A DNA stretch of 15,922 nucleotides from an uncultured Erysipelotrichaceae bacterium (GCA_902795905.1 CADBMY010000078.1:1-15922); one strand, 5' to 3'; counted from the first letter of the stretch, positions 1 to 6,155 are shown. Notes: generated from the letters alone by a model not told the origin. Program-made: numbers and translations.

Positions 1-183
1 AAGCTGATGGCAAGGGATCTGATCAGGGAATCGGGAAGAAGTGAAGCTCCCGGCAGACCGATCCTTTACGAGGTTACGGATGAATTCATGAATTCATTCA
101 AGCTGCTGAGTCTGAACGAACTGCCGGAGCTGCCGGAATTCGGCGAAGGAGAGGAATCCGATGAATTATTCGGCCGTGAGTAG
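1..183 (+). CDS. scpB: Segregation and condensation protein B, C-terminal end (partial)
   Basis: Frame 1 is open from the window edge to a TAG at 181-183 and gives the last 60 residues. They include APGRPILYEVTDEFMNSF followed by LLSLNELPELP, the usual C-terminal winged-helix end of ScpB, with an acidic tail (EFGEGEESDE) after it. ScpB is a kleisin-associated subunit: with ScpA it binds the SMC ATPase to form the bacterial condensin that compacts and segregates the chromosome. The start and most of the protein lie upstream of the window, where scpA would be expected by family synteny. The last 23 bases overlap the start of the next gene in a different frame, so the two are probably co-transcribed and translationally coupled. 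The identification rests on a short but characteristic segment. Confidence 0.86.
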   Translation, partial: KLMARDLIRESGRSEAPGRPILYEVTDEFMNSFKLLSLNELPELPEFGEGEESDELFGRE

Positions 184-937
184 AGTACTGAAGGGGATCC
201 TGGCTTCAGCAGTCATGTGTACGTTTATGGCTGCGGTACCGGTATCGGCAGCAGAAACGGAAGAGATCACCTATACCTGCCGGAAGATCGACATGTATGA
301 TTATGAAAGGGCTGTACCCATGAGCATGCCTGTTGATGACAGTTACTACGATCAGGCTTTCTTTGCGGGTGATTCACGAATGGGTTCGCTGTACTACTAT
401 GGTACGCATCCCAACCGTAATGTCGCCTTTGTTACATCTCTGAGTCTGATCATGATCAAGGAACCGGGCATGAAGGTCGATGAGCGTGAGGATGATGTTA
501 CGCTGTGGCAGCTGCTGGAGGATAATGACAGGAAGACTGTATATCTGCTGTTTGGCATCAATGAGATACGTAATCCGAACTTCAATGCATTCGGTGAGAT
601 GTATCAGGAACTGGTGGATATGCTGAGAAAAAAAGACCCGGATGTGGATATCTATGTGATCCTTTCCTACCATCCGGATCTGATCACGAATCTGCCTGAA
701 CCGGCTCTGACGGAGCATCTGAACGATCTGAATTCCACCCAGATCGAAATTGCAAAGAAAAATCATCTGTATTATCTGAATCCCGATGAAATGCTGAATG
801 ATGCGCAGGGAACAGTAATCGATGAATATGTATGGGATGGTCTGCATTTCAATCCTACAGGCACAAAAGCCTTTCAGGATTTTATAGATACACATGTAGT
901 AAGGAGAGAAACTTATGTTAAAGAAGTTTGTGAGTAG
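161..937 (+). CDS. Secreted SGNH/GDSL-family hydrolase-like protein
   Basis: The 258-residue product starts with a signal peptide (basic Arg8 and Lys11, hydrophobic stretch 12-28, likely cleavage after VSA at 28-30), so it should act outside the membrane. SGNH-type blocks are visible: FAGDSRMG at 68-75 with Ser72 as the likely nucleophile, FGINEI at 131-136 with Asn134 in the Asn-block position, and DGLHFNPTG at 226-234 with Asp226 and His229 completing the triad. Proteins of this layout remove or transfer acyl groups, often on cell-wall sugars, but the substrate cannot be read from sequence. The start is supported by AAGGAGAGGA at 146-155. The gene overlaps scpB by 23 bases and the following lipoprotein gene by 23 bases, so the three form one transcription unit. 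No MBOAT acyltransferase is present beside it, although related SGNH proteins often have one. The fold is fairly sure; the reaction is not. Confidence 0.85.
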   Translation: MNYSAVSRVLKGILASAVMCTFMAAVPVSAAETEEITYTCRKIDMYDYERAVPMSMPVDDSYYDQAFFAGDSRMGSLYYYGTHPNRNVAFVTSLSLIMIKEPGMKVDEREDDVTLWQLLEDNDRKTVYLLFGINEIRNPNFNAFGEMYQELVDMLRKKDPDVDIYVILSYHPDLITNLPEPALTEHLNDLNSTQIEIAKKNHLYYLNPDEMLNDAQGTVIDEYVWDGLHFNPTGTKAFQDFIDTHVVRRETYVKEVCE

Positions 938-1370
938 TTTTCTGGCTCTGATGATCCTTGTCGGCTGTTCCGGCGGGTCATCATCTTCGCGTAATTCGGC
1001 GGAGAGTATTGCACAGGGTCTGATCAAGGACCTGAAACTGGAAGATAAGGTTGCGGCAACCGAACAGAGGATCCTGCAGGGACTGATGTTCTTCCCTGAG
1101 GATACCGTAGATGATGCCAGCCTGTATCTGTCCAATGATAAGAAAGCCGATGTTGTCGGTGTCTTCCACCTGAAGGATGCCAAGCGCAGTCAGGAAGTTC
1201 TTGACTGTGTAGAAGCATACAGACAGACATTAAAGGCACAGATGGAAAGCTATGCACCGGGAGAAACATTCAAGGTCGACAGTGCTATCGTTGAAGTGAT
1301 CAATGATTATGTTATCTTTGTTATCTGTGACAGTCTTGAAGATGCCCGCAAGGCCGTAGAAAAACTATAA
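915..1370 (+). CDS. DUF4358 family lipoprotein
   Basis: The 151-residue product has a lipoprotein signal: basic LKK, a hydrophobic run, then LVGC with Cys18 as the lipidated residue, followed by a Gly/Ser linker (18-27). The mature part (about 30-151) fits DUF4358: a helix with IAQGL, the phrase ADVVGVFHLKD, an EAYRQTLKAQMESYAPGE helix, and a C-terminal strand NDYVIFVICDS followed by DARKAVEKL. It should be tethered to the outer face of the membrane. The biochemical role of DUF4358 is unknown; family members are often encoded near SGNH hydrolases, as here. AAGGAG at 901-906 supports the start. The stop codon at 1368-1370 lies inside the 3' end of the convergent cutC gene. The lspA product encoded later in this window would be the expected processing enzyme. 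Confidence 0.86.
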   Translation: MLKKFVSSFLALMILVGCSGGSSSSRNSAESIAQGLIKDLKLEDKVAATEQRILQGLMFFPEDTVDDASLYLSNDKKADVVGVFHLKDAKRSQEVLDCVEAYRQTLKAQMESYAPGETFKVDSAIVEVINDYVIFVICDSLEDARKAVEKL

Positions 1371-2069
1371 GTTCTCAAGTTCTCTGAACAGAGCATCTGC
1401 TTTGCGCATATCGGTGCGGAAGTACATGCCGTCTTCATTGACACGGGACTTGGCGCTGAAATGGATCATGTTCGTACCTGTATTGTGAATCAGTGTACGA
1501 ACATTTTCGGAAGTGATACCGCCGCCGGGGAGGATATCGATCCCGGTGCCGTATCTTTGGATGAGCTGCTGCAGTACGGAGCTGCCGGATAATGCATCCG
1601 GGGCTGTACCGGAAGTAAGAACACGGTCAATACCGCATGTGATCAGTGTTTCGCATGCGGAAAAGGGATCCTGAACAAGATCAAAGGCTTTGTGAAAGAC
1701 TGCGTCGGCATGGTATCTGTGGGCAAGATCCGCAAAGGCAGCTGTGCGTGTCCGATCGATCTCGTGTCTTTCACCAAGGAAGCCGAAGACGATACCGTCA
1801 GCACCGTTTTCAAGCATCTCTGCCCCATCTGCGAGCATGATCCGGTATTCCTGTTCCGTGTATGTAAAACCGGCTGTGTGCGGTCTGATCATGCACATGA
1901 TCGGTTTGTCCGTATGTGAGCGCAGTGTACGCAGTGTATGCAGCGTGGGTGTCAGACCGTCCAGTTCAAGGGCAGAGTTCAGTTCAAACCGATCGATCGG
2001 AGAATCGATCAGAGCCAGGCAGTCATCGATATTGCCGGCACAGAGTTCGAGAGTTATTTGTTTGATCAT
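1365..2069 (-). CDS. cutC: CutC family protein (copper homeostasis family)
   Basis: The 234-residue product is a full-length CutC-type TIM barrel (family about 230-250 residues). Visible family blocks are TLELCAGN (6-13), MIRPHTAGFTYTEQE (60-74), GADGIVFGFL (89-98), FHKAFD (125-130), DRVLTSGT (148-155) and ILPGGGIT (179-186). CutC was named for copper tolerance in E. coli and is probably cytoplasmic; its actual reaction is unsettled. The MIRP block has HTAG where many members have RGGD-like residues. I set the start at 2069 because the protein then begins directly with the first barrel strand and has AAGGTG about 9 bases upstream; a longer open frame reaching back to 2261 runs through the divergent acetyltransferase gene and has no family similarity. 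The TAG stop at 1365-1367 lies within the lipoprotein gene on the other strand. Confidence 0.9.
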   Translation of the reverse strand: MIKQITLELCAGNIDDCLALIDSPIDRFELNSALELDGLTPTLHTLRTLRSHTDKPIMCMIRPHTAGFTYTEQEYRIMLADGAEMLENGADGIVFGFLGERHEIDRTRTAAFADLAHRYHADAVFHKAFDLVQDPFSACETLITCGIDRVLTSGTAPDALSGSSVLQQLIQRYGTGIDILPGGGITSENVRTLIHNTGTNMIHFSAKSRVNEDGMYFRTDMRKADALFRELENL

Positions 2070-2087
2070 ATGATTCACCTTTTTGAT

Positions 2088-2097
2088 TAGTATACTA
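2088..2097. promoter_or_regulatory. Palindromic -10-like element between cutC and the acetyltransferase gene
   Basis: The 43-base divergent gap contains the perfect 10-base palindrome TAGTATACTA. It presents TATACT, a five-of-six match to TATAAT, on both strands (plus-strand copy at 2091-2096). Transcription starting 6-7 bases beyond it would give very short leaders for both genes. I see no good -35 box at 17 bases on either side, so promoter activity is an inference from position and symmetry. Confidence 0.35.
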
Positions 2098-2112
2098 TGA
2101 AGGAGTAACGAT

Positions 2113-2583
2113 ATGGTGATCAGAAGAGCACAGAAAGAGGATATCCCTGATATCCTGCGTCTGCTGCAGCAGGTACTGCAGACCCATGCGGACATCCGTC
2201 CCGATATCTTTATTCCGGGAACGACCAAGTATACAGAAGAAGAACTGCAGGAGAGGATCACCCATACGGAAGATCCGATCTTCGTTGCGGAGATCGACGG
2301 CTGTGTGCGTGGGTATATCTTCTGCGAGAAACAGGGCAGAGCGCATTCGTCAAATATGACGGATATTACGACACTGTATATCGATGATCTGTGTGTAGAT
2401 GCCGAATACAGGGGAAGACATATCGGGCATAAGCTGTATGAATATGCGGAAAAATATGCAGGGGAAAACGGTTTTTATAACATCACACTGAATGTCTGGG
2501 CAGGCAATGATGATGCTGAGATCTTCTATGAGAAGATCGGACTGAAGCCGCAGAAGACGACCCTGGAAAAAATACTGAAATAA
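2113..2583 (+). CDS. GNAT family N-acetyltransferase
   Basis: The 156-residue product has the GNAT order: an N-terminal strand and helix with the phrase MVIRRAQKEDIPDILRLL, a strand FVAEIDGCVRGYIF (57-70), then LYIDDLCVDAEYRGRHIGHKLYEYA (88-112), which is motif A with the acetyl-CoA pyrophosphate loop R-G-R-H-I-G at 100-105, and LNVWAGNDDAEIFYEKIGLKP (126-146), the typical C-terminal block with Asn132 and Tyr139. It should transfer an acetyl group from acetyl-CoA to an amine; the acceptor cannot be told from sequence. The start has AAGGAG at 2100-2105 about 7 bases upstream. The gene is divergent from cutC and lies 15 bases upstream of the Mrp gene, so it is likely the first gene of a two-gene unit. 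Confidence 0.9.
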   Translation: MVIRRAQKEDIPDILRLLQQVLQTHADIRPDIFIPGTTKYTEEELQERITHTEDPIFVAEIDGCVRGYIFCEKQGRAHSSNMTDITTLYIDDLCVDAEYRGRHIGHKLYEYAEKYAGENGFYNITLNVWAGNDDAEIFYEKIGLKPQKTTLEKILK

Positions 2584-2598
2584 CGGAGGAAAAAGAAA

Positions 2599-3441
2599 AT
2601 GAGCAATCAGAATCCTGAGAACTGCAATCATGTATGTGAGGGATGCACAGCAGACTGTGCGCAGAGAGAAGGCGGAGTACCTAACTTCCGCATTGAACCG
2701 AACAAACGGTCCAAGATCGGCAAGATCATCGGTGTCGTCTCCGGCAAGGGCGGTGTCGGCAAGTCTTTTGTGACTTCGATCCTGGCTTCGCATATGCAGA
2801 AGAGAGGATACCGCTGTGCAGTTCTGGACGGCGATATCACAGGTCCCAGCATGGGCAAGGTATTCGGCATTCATGAAAAGGCCAACGGTGACGGCGAACT
2901 GATCTTCCCGGCGATCACCAAGACAGGTATTCAGGTGATCACGACGAATATGTTACTGGAACAGGATGATCAGCCTGTGATCTGGAGAGGTCCGATGGTT
3001 GCTGGTATCCTGAAGCAGTTCTATCAGGAAGTCTACTGGAATGATGTTGATTACATGTTTGTGGATATGCCTCCGGGAACAGGTGATGTACCGCTGACAG
3101 CTTTCCAGTCTCTGCCTCTGGACGGTATCGTGATCGTTACCAGCCCGCAGGAACTTGTCGGTATGGTTGTTGAGAAGGCAATCAACATGGCCCGCATGAT
3201 GAATATCAGGATCCTCGGTCTTGTTGAGAATATGAGCTATGTAGAGTGTGACAACTGCGGCAGTAAGCTGTACGTCTTTGGTGAATCTCATATTGATGAT
3301 ATTGCCGCAAAATACCAGCTGCCTGTTCTCGGCCGTCTGCCTTTGACAACAGCGAATGCTGCAGCCAGCGATCACGGAAACATTGAAGATGTAGATGTAC
3401 CGCAGATCAATGAAACACTTGATGTGATCGAAAAACTGTAA
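2599..3441 (+). CDS. mrp: Mrp/NBP35 (ApbC) family iron-sulfur carrier ATPase
   Basis: The 280-residue product is a P-loop ATPase of the Mrp/NBP35 branch of the ParA/MinD superfamily. It has a deviant Walker A GKGGVGKS at 49-56, LDGDITGPSM (76-85), IWRGPM (128-133), the VDMPPGTGD Walker B region (155-163), and a CxxC pair at Cys217 and Cys220, where dimers of this family bind a bridging 4Fe-4S cluster. The N-terminus carries four further cysteines, C9, C13, C16 and C20, an arrangement seen in many anaerobe Mrp proteins. The family holds and transfers Fe-S clusters in the cytoplasm. GGAGG at 2585-2589 sits 9 bases before the ATG. It follows the acetyltransferase gene closely. I see no terminator after it, so readthrough into the two-component operon is possible. 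Confidence 0.95.
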   Translation: MSNQNPENCNHVCEGCTADCAQREGGVPNFRIEPNKRSKIGKIIGVVSGKGGVGKSFVTSILASHMQKRGYRCAVLDGDITGPSMGKVFGIHEKANGDGELIFPAITKTGIQVITTNMLLEQDDQPVIWRGPMVAGILKQFYQEVYWNDVDYMFVDMPPGTGDVPLTAFQSLPLDGIVIVTSPQELVGMVVEKAINMARMMNIRILGLVENMSYVECDNCGSKLYVFGESHIDDIAAKYQLPVLGRLPLTTANAAASDHGNIEDVDVPQINETLDVIEKL

Positions 3442-3443
3442 AG

Positions 3444-3471
3444 TTCAGGGATTCTTCACTTTATCTTCACT
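3444..3471 (+). promoter_or_regulatory. Three 11-base-spaced direct repeats (Pho-box-like) in front of the two-component operon
   Basis: Hexamers TTCAGG (3444), TTCACT (3455) and TTCACT (3466) are spaced exactly 11 bases apart, one helical turn. The last two are part of an identical 9-base repeat, TCTTCACTT, at 3453-3461 and 3464-3472. OmpR/PhoB-class regulators bind such tandem repeats; the Bacillus PhoP box is TT(A/C/T)ACA-like hexamers with about 5-base gaps, the same spacing as here. A -10-like TACGAT lies 9 bases downstream at 3481-3486 with no separate -35. Self-regulation by the response regulator encoded just downstream is the simplest reading but is inferred. Confidence 0.55.
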
Positions 3472-3505
3472 TAAGCACGGTACGATAACCTCAGGAGTAA
3501 AAGAT

Positions 3506-4183
3506 ATGGCCAGATTACTGATAACGGATGATGAACCTAAGATCAGAGAAATGATCAGAAAGTATGCCGAACATGAAGGACATACGGTATTTGAAGCGGC
3601 TGACGGCATGGATGCCGTGGAAAAGTGCCGTACTGATACATTTGATCTGATCATCATGGATGTCATGATGCCGAACCTGGATGGGTTTTCGGCCGTCAGA
3701 GAGATCCGCAGGGAAGATCCCCGTGTACCGGTGATCATGCTGACAGCACTGGGTCAGGAATACGATCGTATTCATGGCTTTGATCTCGGTGTCGATGACT
3801 ATGTTGTCAAACCGTTTTCCATTCGTGAACTGATGATGCGGATACAGGCGATCCTGAAGCGTACGCAGGGGGCATCTGCCGGTGCCGAGCATCTGATCGT
3901 GGATACGATGGATATCGATCTCTCTGCACGCACAGTAAAGATCGACGGTGAAAGAGTCAGCTTATCACCCAAAGAGTATGAACTGCTGGTCTATCTGGTA
4001 AAGAATGCCGGTATAGCGCTGACGAGGGAACAGATCCTGCAGACCGTATGGGGATATGATTTCTTCGGGGATGACAGGACACTGGATACCCACATCAAAC
4101 TTCTGCGCAGGAATATCGGTGAATACAGCAGGTATATCGTGACCCTGCGGGGAGTGGGATATCGTTTTGAAAAAGAAGATTAG
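3506..4183 (+). CDS. OmpR/PhoB family response regulator
   Basis: The 225-residue product has a receiver domain (about 1-118) with acidic pocket Asp8 and Asp9, phospho-acceptor Asp52 in the IIMDVMMPNLDG block, Thr80 and Lys102 (VKPF), then a winged-helix DNA-binding domain (about 128-222) containing LSPKEYELLVYLVKNAG, WGYDFFGDDRTLDTHIKLLRRNIG and the wing ending RGVGYRFE. It is therefore a complete transcription regulator of the OmpR/PhoB class, activated by phosphoryl transfer from the kinase encoded next to it. AGGAG at 3493-3497 supports the start. The kinase gene overlaps its end by 17 bases, which implies coupled translation. Direct repeats with 11-base spacing lie upstream and suit binding by a regulator of this class. 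Its gene targets are not evident; the exporter operon further downstream is only a possible one. Confidence 0.95.
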   Translation: MARLLITDDEPKIREMIRKYAEHEGHTVFEAADGMDAVEKCRTDTFDLIIMDVMMPNLDGFSAVREIRREDPRVPVIMLTALGQEYDRIHGFDLGVDDYVVKPFSIRELMMRIQAILKRTQGASAGAEHLIVDTMDIDLSARTVKIDGERVSLSPKEYELLVYLVKNAGIALTREQILQTVWGYDFFGDDRTLDTHIKLLRRNIGEYSRYIVTLRGVGYRFEKED

Positions 4184-5591
4184 TCTGAAATGGAAGATTG
4201 CCGGATATCTGAGCATATTTACGGCAGTGATGCTGCTGATCATCGCTCTGCTGCAGACAAAACTGCTCGAGCCGATGTACAGACAGTCACGGATCGAAGC
4301 CGTGAAAGAGGCAGAACTGATCGTTGAAAACCGTCTTGAAGAAGATGATGACGATCTGCTTACGCTGATCTATCAGGTCTCGGAAGAACAGAATGTATGC
4401 ATACGTATTCTCGAAGACGGAAGTGATTTCACGACCGGGAATATGGGCTGCCGTCTGTATCGGATGAGTGAGCGTGAGTTATATACCGAACTTTCAAGAG
4501 CTGCATCCAACAATAACGCATACATGAACGTCAGTGACCGTGCCGGGTTCTTCGAAGGTCCTTTATCGGATATCATGTATACCCGGATCATTGAAGATGA
4601 CGATGATGAGATGACAGTGATCATGGTCAATGCCACGATCTCACCGCTGGATGCTGCTGTGGATACACTTGCCAAACAGCTGCTGATCATTGCCGGAGCC
4701 ATGGTAGCCGGTGTTCTGATCCTTGTCGCATTTCTGAACCGCAATGTCGCAAGACCTCTGACACAGATCAACACGGCAGCACGTGAACTGTCACATGGTT
4801 CATATGAAGCGGATCCTTCAACGGATAAGTACAGAGAAGCAGAAGAACTGAATAAGACCCTGACACAGGCAGCGGAAGATATCCGCAAGGCAGACCAGGC
4901 GAAACGTGATCTGCTTGGCAATGTTTCCCATGATCTGCGTACACCGCTGACGATGATCACAGGATACGGTGAGATGATGCGTGATCTTCCGGAAGAGAAA
5001 ACCGATGAGAATCTGCAGGTCATCATTGATGAAGCAAACAGGCTTTCTGTACTTGTCAATGATCTGCTTGATCTTTCAAGACTGCAGGCAGGACGTATTG
5101 AACTGCATCCGGAAGCATTTGATCTCTCAGCACTTGTTGAGGATGAACTGCGTAAATATGACGTATACAAGGTCAGGGACGGGTTCACGATCAGATCAGA
5201 GATCGCTGAGGACCTTCTGGTCACTGCTGATCGGCAGCGGATAGCACAGGTCATCAACAACTTTATGACTAATGCGATCAATTACTCCGGTGATATAAAA
5301 GAGATCACGGTCAGAGTCATGCGGCAGGATGATCTTGCCAGAGTCGAAGTCGAAGACCGCGGCAGGGGAATCGAACCGGAAAGACTGCCGGATATCTGGG
5401 ACAGATACTATAAGATCGACAGGGAACATGTGCGGTTCAGCCAGGGCAGCGGTATCGGGCTTTCGATCGTCCGCGAGATCCTGGAACTGCATCAGGCAAA
5501 GTACGGTGTCAGCAGTAAGCCGGACGAAGGCTCAGTGTTCTGGTTCTGTCTGCCGTTAGTGAAAGAACAGCATAACGTAGAAAGCAAATGA
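4167..5591 (+). CDS. Membrane sensor histidine kinase
   Basis: The 474-residue product has transmembrane segment 1 at about 11-30, an external sensor domain of about 31-170, transmembrane segment 2 at about 171-190, HAMP (about 191-243), a HisKA domain with LLGNVSHDLRTPL and phospho-acceptor His255, and a HATPase domain with N box NNFMTNAINYS (364-374), G1 DRGRGIE (397-403) and G2 GSGIGLSIV (427-435). All key catalytic elements are present. The external domain holds two acidic hexads, EEDDDD at 58-63 and EDDDDE at 143-148. The start is TTG at 4167: no ATG or GTG is available nearby, the reading begins MKKKISLKWK as expected before a first membrane helix, and GGAG lies at 4151-4154. It overlaps the regulator gene by 17 bases and the convergent membrane protease gene by 36 bases. 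The stimulus is unknown. Confidence 0.94.
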   Translation: MKKKISLKWKIAGYLSIFTAVMLLIIALLQTKLLEPMYRQSRIEAVKEAELIVENRLEEDDDDLLTLIYQVSEEQNVCIRILEDGSDFTTGNMGCRLYRMSERELYTELSRAASNNNAYMNVSDRAGFFEGPLSDIMYTRIIEDDDDEMTVIMVNATISPLDAAVDTLAKQLLIIAGAMVAGVLILVAFLNRNVARPLTQINTAARELSHGSYEADPSTDKYREAEELNKTLTQAAEDIRKADQAKRDLLGNVSHDLRTPLTMITGYGEMMRDLPEEKTDENLQVIIDEANRLSVLVNDLLDLSRLQAGRIELHPEAFDLSALVEDELRKYDVYKVRDGFTIRSEIAEDLLVTADRQRIAQVINNFMTNAINYSGDIKEITVRVMRQDDLARVEVEDRGRGIEPERLPDIWDRYYKIDREHVRFSQGSGIGLSIVREILELHQAKYGVSSKPDEGSVFWFCLPLVKEQHNVESK

Positions 5592-6086
5592 CAGATACGG
5601 TCCGAAACGAAGGATCGTATCTTTCTTTTTCTTTATCATCTGGATGCACAGTGCAGAAACACTGGCAATCAGCAGCACCCATGGGATCCTGTCTCCGTAA
5701 GCCGCAGACATAACCAGCAGAAGCTGTGTATCTCCCCAGCCTAGATACTCTTTGATCGATGCCGGGACGGTCAGCAGCAGCGTAAACAGGATGCCGGAAA
5801 GGGACAGATGAAACGGATATGGAAGCAGACACAGGATCCCGAGAATGCTCACATATGGGATCTCTCCGCAGCGTATGTCCGCTGCCGAAGCAAGATACAG
5901 ATATGGCAGAAGCAGATACTCGGTATCCTGCAGTCCTGCCGGCAGCAGAAGCTGCAGGGCAAAAACACACAGAACAGCCCCGAAGGGATGAACGTCCTGC
6001 ATGTCTCTGCGCGCATAGTACACGGAGTAGTATTCGGCAAGAACCGTCAGAAATATGTTGATCGTCAGAAGATATACTTTCATCAT
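5556..6086 (-). CDS. Prepilin peptidase-like (A24 family) membrane aspartic protease
   Basis: The 176-residue product is very hydrophobic, with about six membrane segments. It has the two catalytic motifs of A24 (type IV prepilin leader) peptidases: ASAADIRCGEIP with Asp70 in the D-x5-IP arrangement, and YLGWGDTQLL with Asp119 in the GxGD motif. The N-terminal methyltransferase domain of full-length PilD/ComC-type enzymes is absent, as in short TadV/CpaA-like members. Such enzymes cut the leader of pilin-like proteins at the inner face of the membrane. No pilin or pilus assembly gene is in the window, so its substrate is unknown. The start may be at 6086 or at the adjacent ATG at 6083; GAGAG lies just upstream of the first. 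Its 3' end overlaps the kinase gene by 36 bases and contains the kinase terminator on the other strand. Confidence 0.82.
   Translation of the reverse strand: MMKVYLLTINIFLTVLAEYYSVYYARRDMQDVHPFGAVLCVFALQLLLPAGLQDTEYLLLPYLYLASAADIRCGEIPYVSILGILCLLPYPFHLSLSGILFTLLLTVPASIKEYLGWGDTQLLLVMSAAYGDRIPWVLLIASVSALCIQMIKKKKDTILRFGPYLSFAFYVMLFFH
5593..5634 (+). terminator. Rho-independent terminator of the two-component operon
   Basis: An 11-base-pair stem (5593-5603 with 5612-5622, one G-U pair, loop of 8 bases) is followed by a T-rich run with two C interruptions at 5623-5634. It begins two bases after the kinase stop codon. It lies entirely inside the coding region of the opposing protease gene, where the T run reads as lysine codons. 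On the minus strand the hairpin is not followed by a T run, so it should act mainly on plus-strand transcripts. Confidence 0.85.
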
Positions 6087-6126
6087 CTCTCATATTTGAC
6101 GGATCTTTGCGATTCCCCCAAAAAGG

Positions 6127-6154
6127 TTGTCTTATCATATAAAAGTGGTATGAT
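6127..6154 (+). promoter_or_regulatory. Sigma-70 type promoter of the TSCPD gene
   Basis: TTGTCT at 6127-6132 and TATGAT at 6149-6154 are separated by 16 bases, and the -10 is preceded by TGG, giving an extended -10. The predicted start point is near 6161, leaving a leader of about 20 bases that holds GGAGG at 6168-6172. This is the best-formed promoter I see in the window. Confidence 0.72.
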
Positions 6155-6155
6155 A
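6133..6155. repeat. Inverted repeat overlapping the TSCPD gene promoter
   Basis: TATCATA (6133-6139) and TATGATA (6149-6155) are a perfect 7-base inverted repeat with a 9-base spacer. The right arm covers the -10 of the TSCPD gene; the left arm offers TATGAT on the minus strand, where it could serve the divergent protease gene with a start point about 40 bases before its ATG. It may be a repressor operator, two facing -10 elements, or both. Confidence 0.45.

Noticed and set aside
374..1183. Long minus-strand open frame opposite the SGNH and lipoprotein genes
   Set aside because: The plus-strand genes have a signal peptide, lipobox and family motifs with good ribosome binding sites. The minus frame has no recognisable domain. 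Long antisense frames arise here because the real genes seldom use TTA, CTA or TCA codons, which would read as stops on the other strand.
2070..2261. 64-residue N-terminal extension of CutC
   Set aside because: It runs antisense through the acetyltransferase gene, is Ser/Cys-rich without family similarity, and a start at 2069 has its own ribosome binding site and begins at the normal CutC N-terminus.
4373..5281. 302-residue minus-strand open frame opposite the histidine kinase
   Set aside because: It is rich in Ser and Arg with no motif or ribosome binding site, and lies opposite a kinase with all catalytic boxes intact.
5509..6138. 209-residue alternative minus-strand frame across the A24 protease gene
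   Set aside because: It is Arg/Ser/Cys-rich and lacks hydrophobic segments; the overlapping 176-residue frame has both A24 aspartate motifs.
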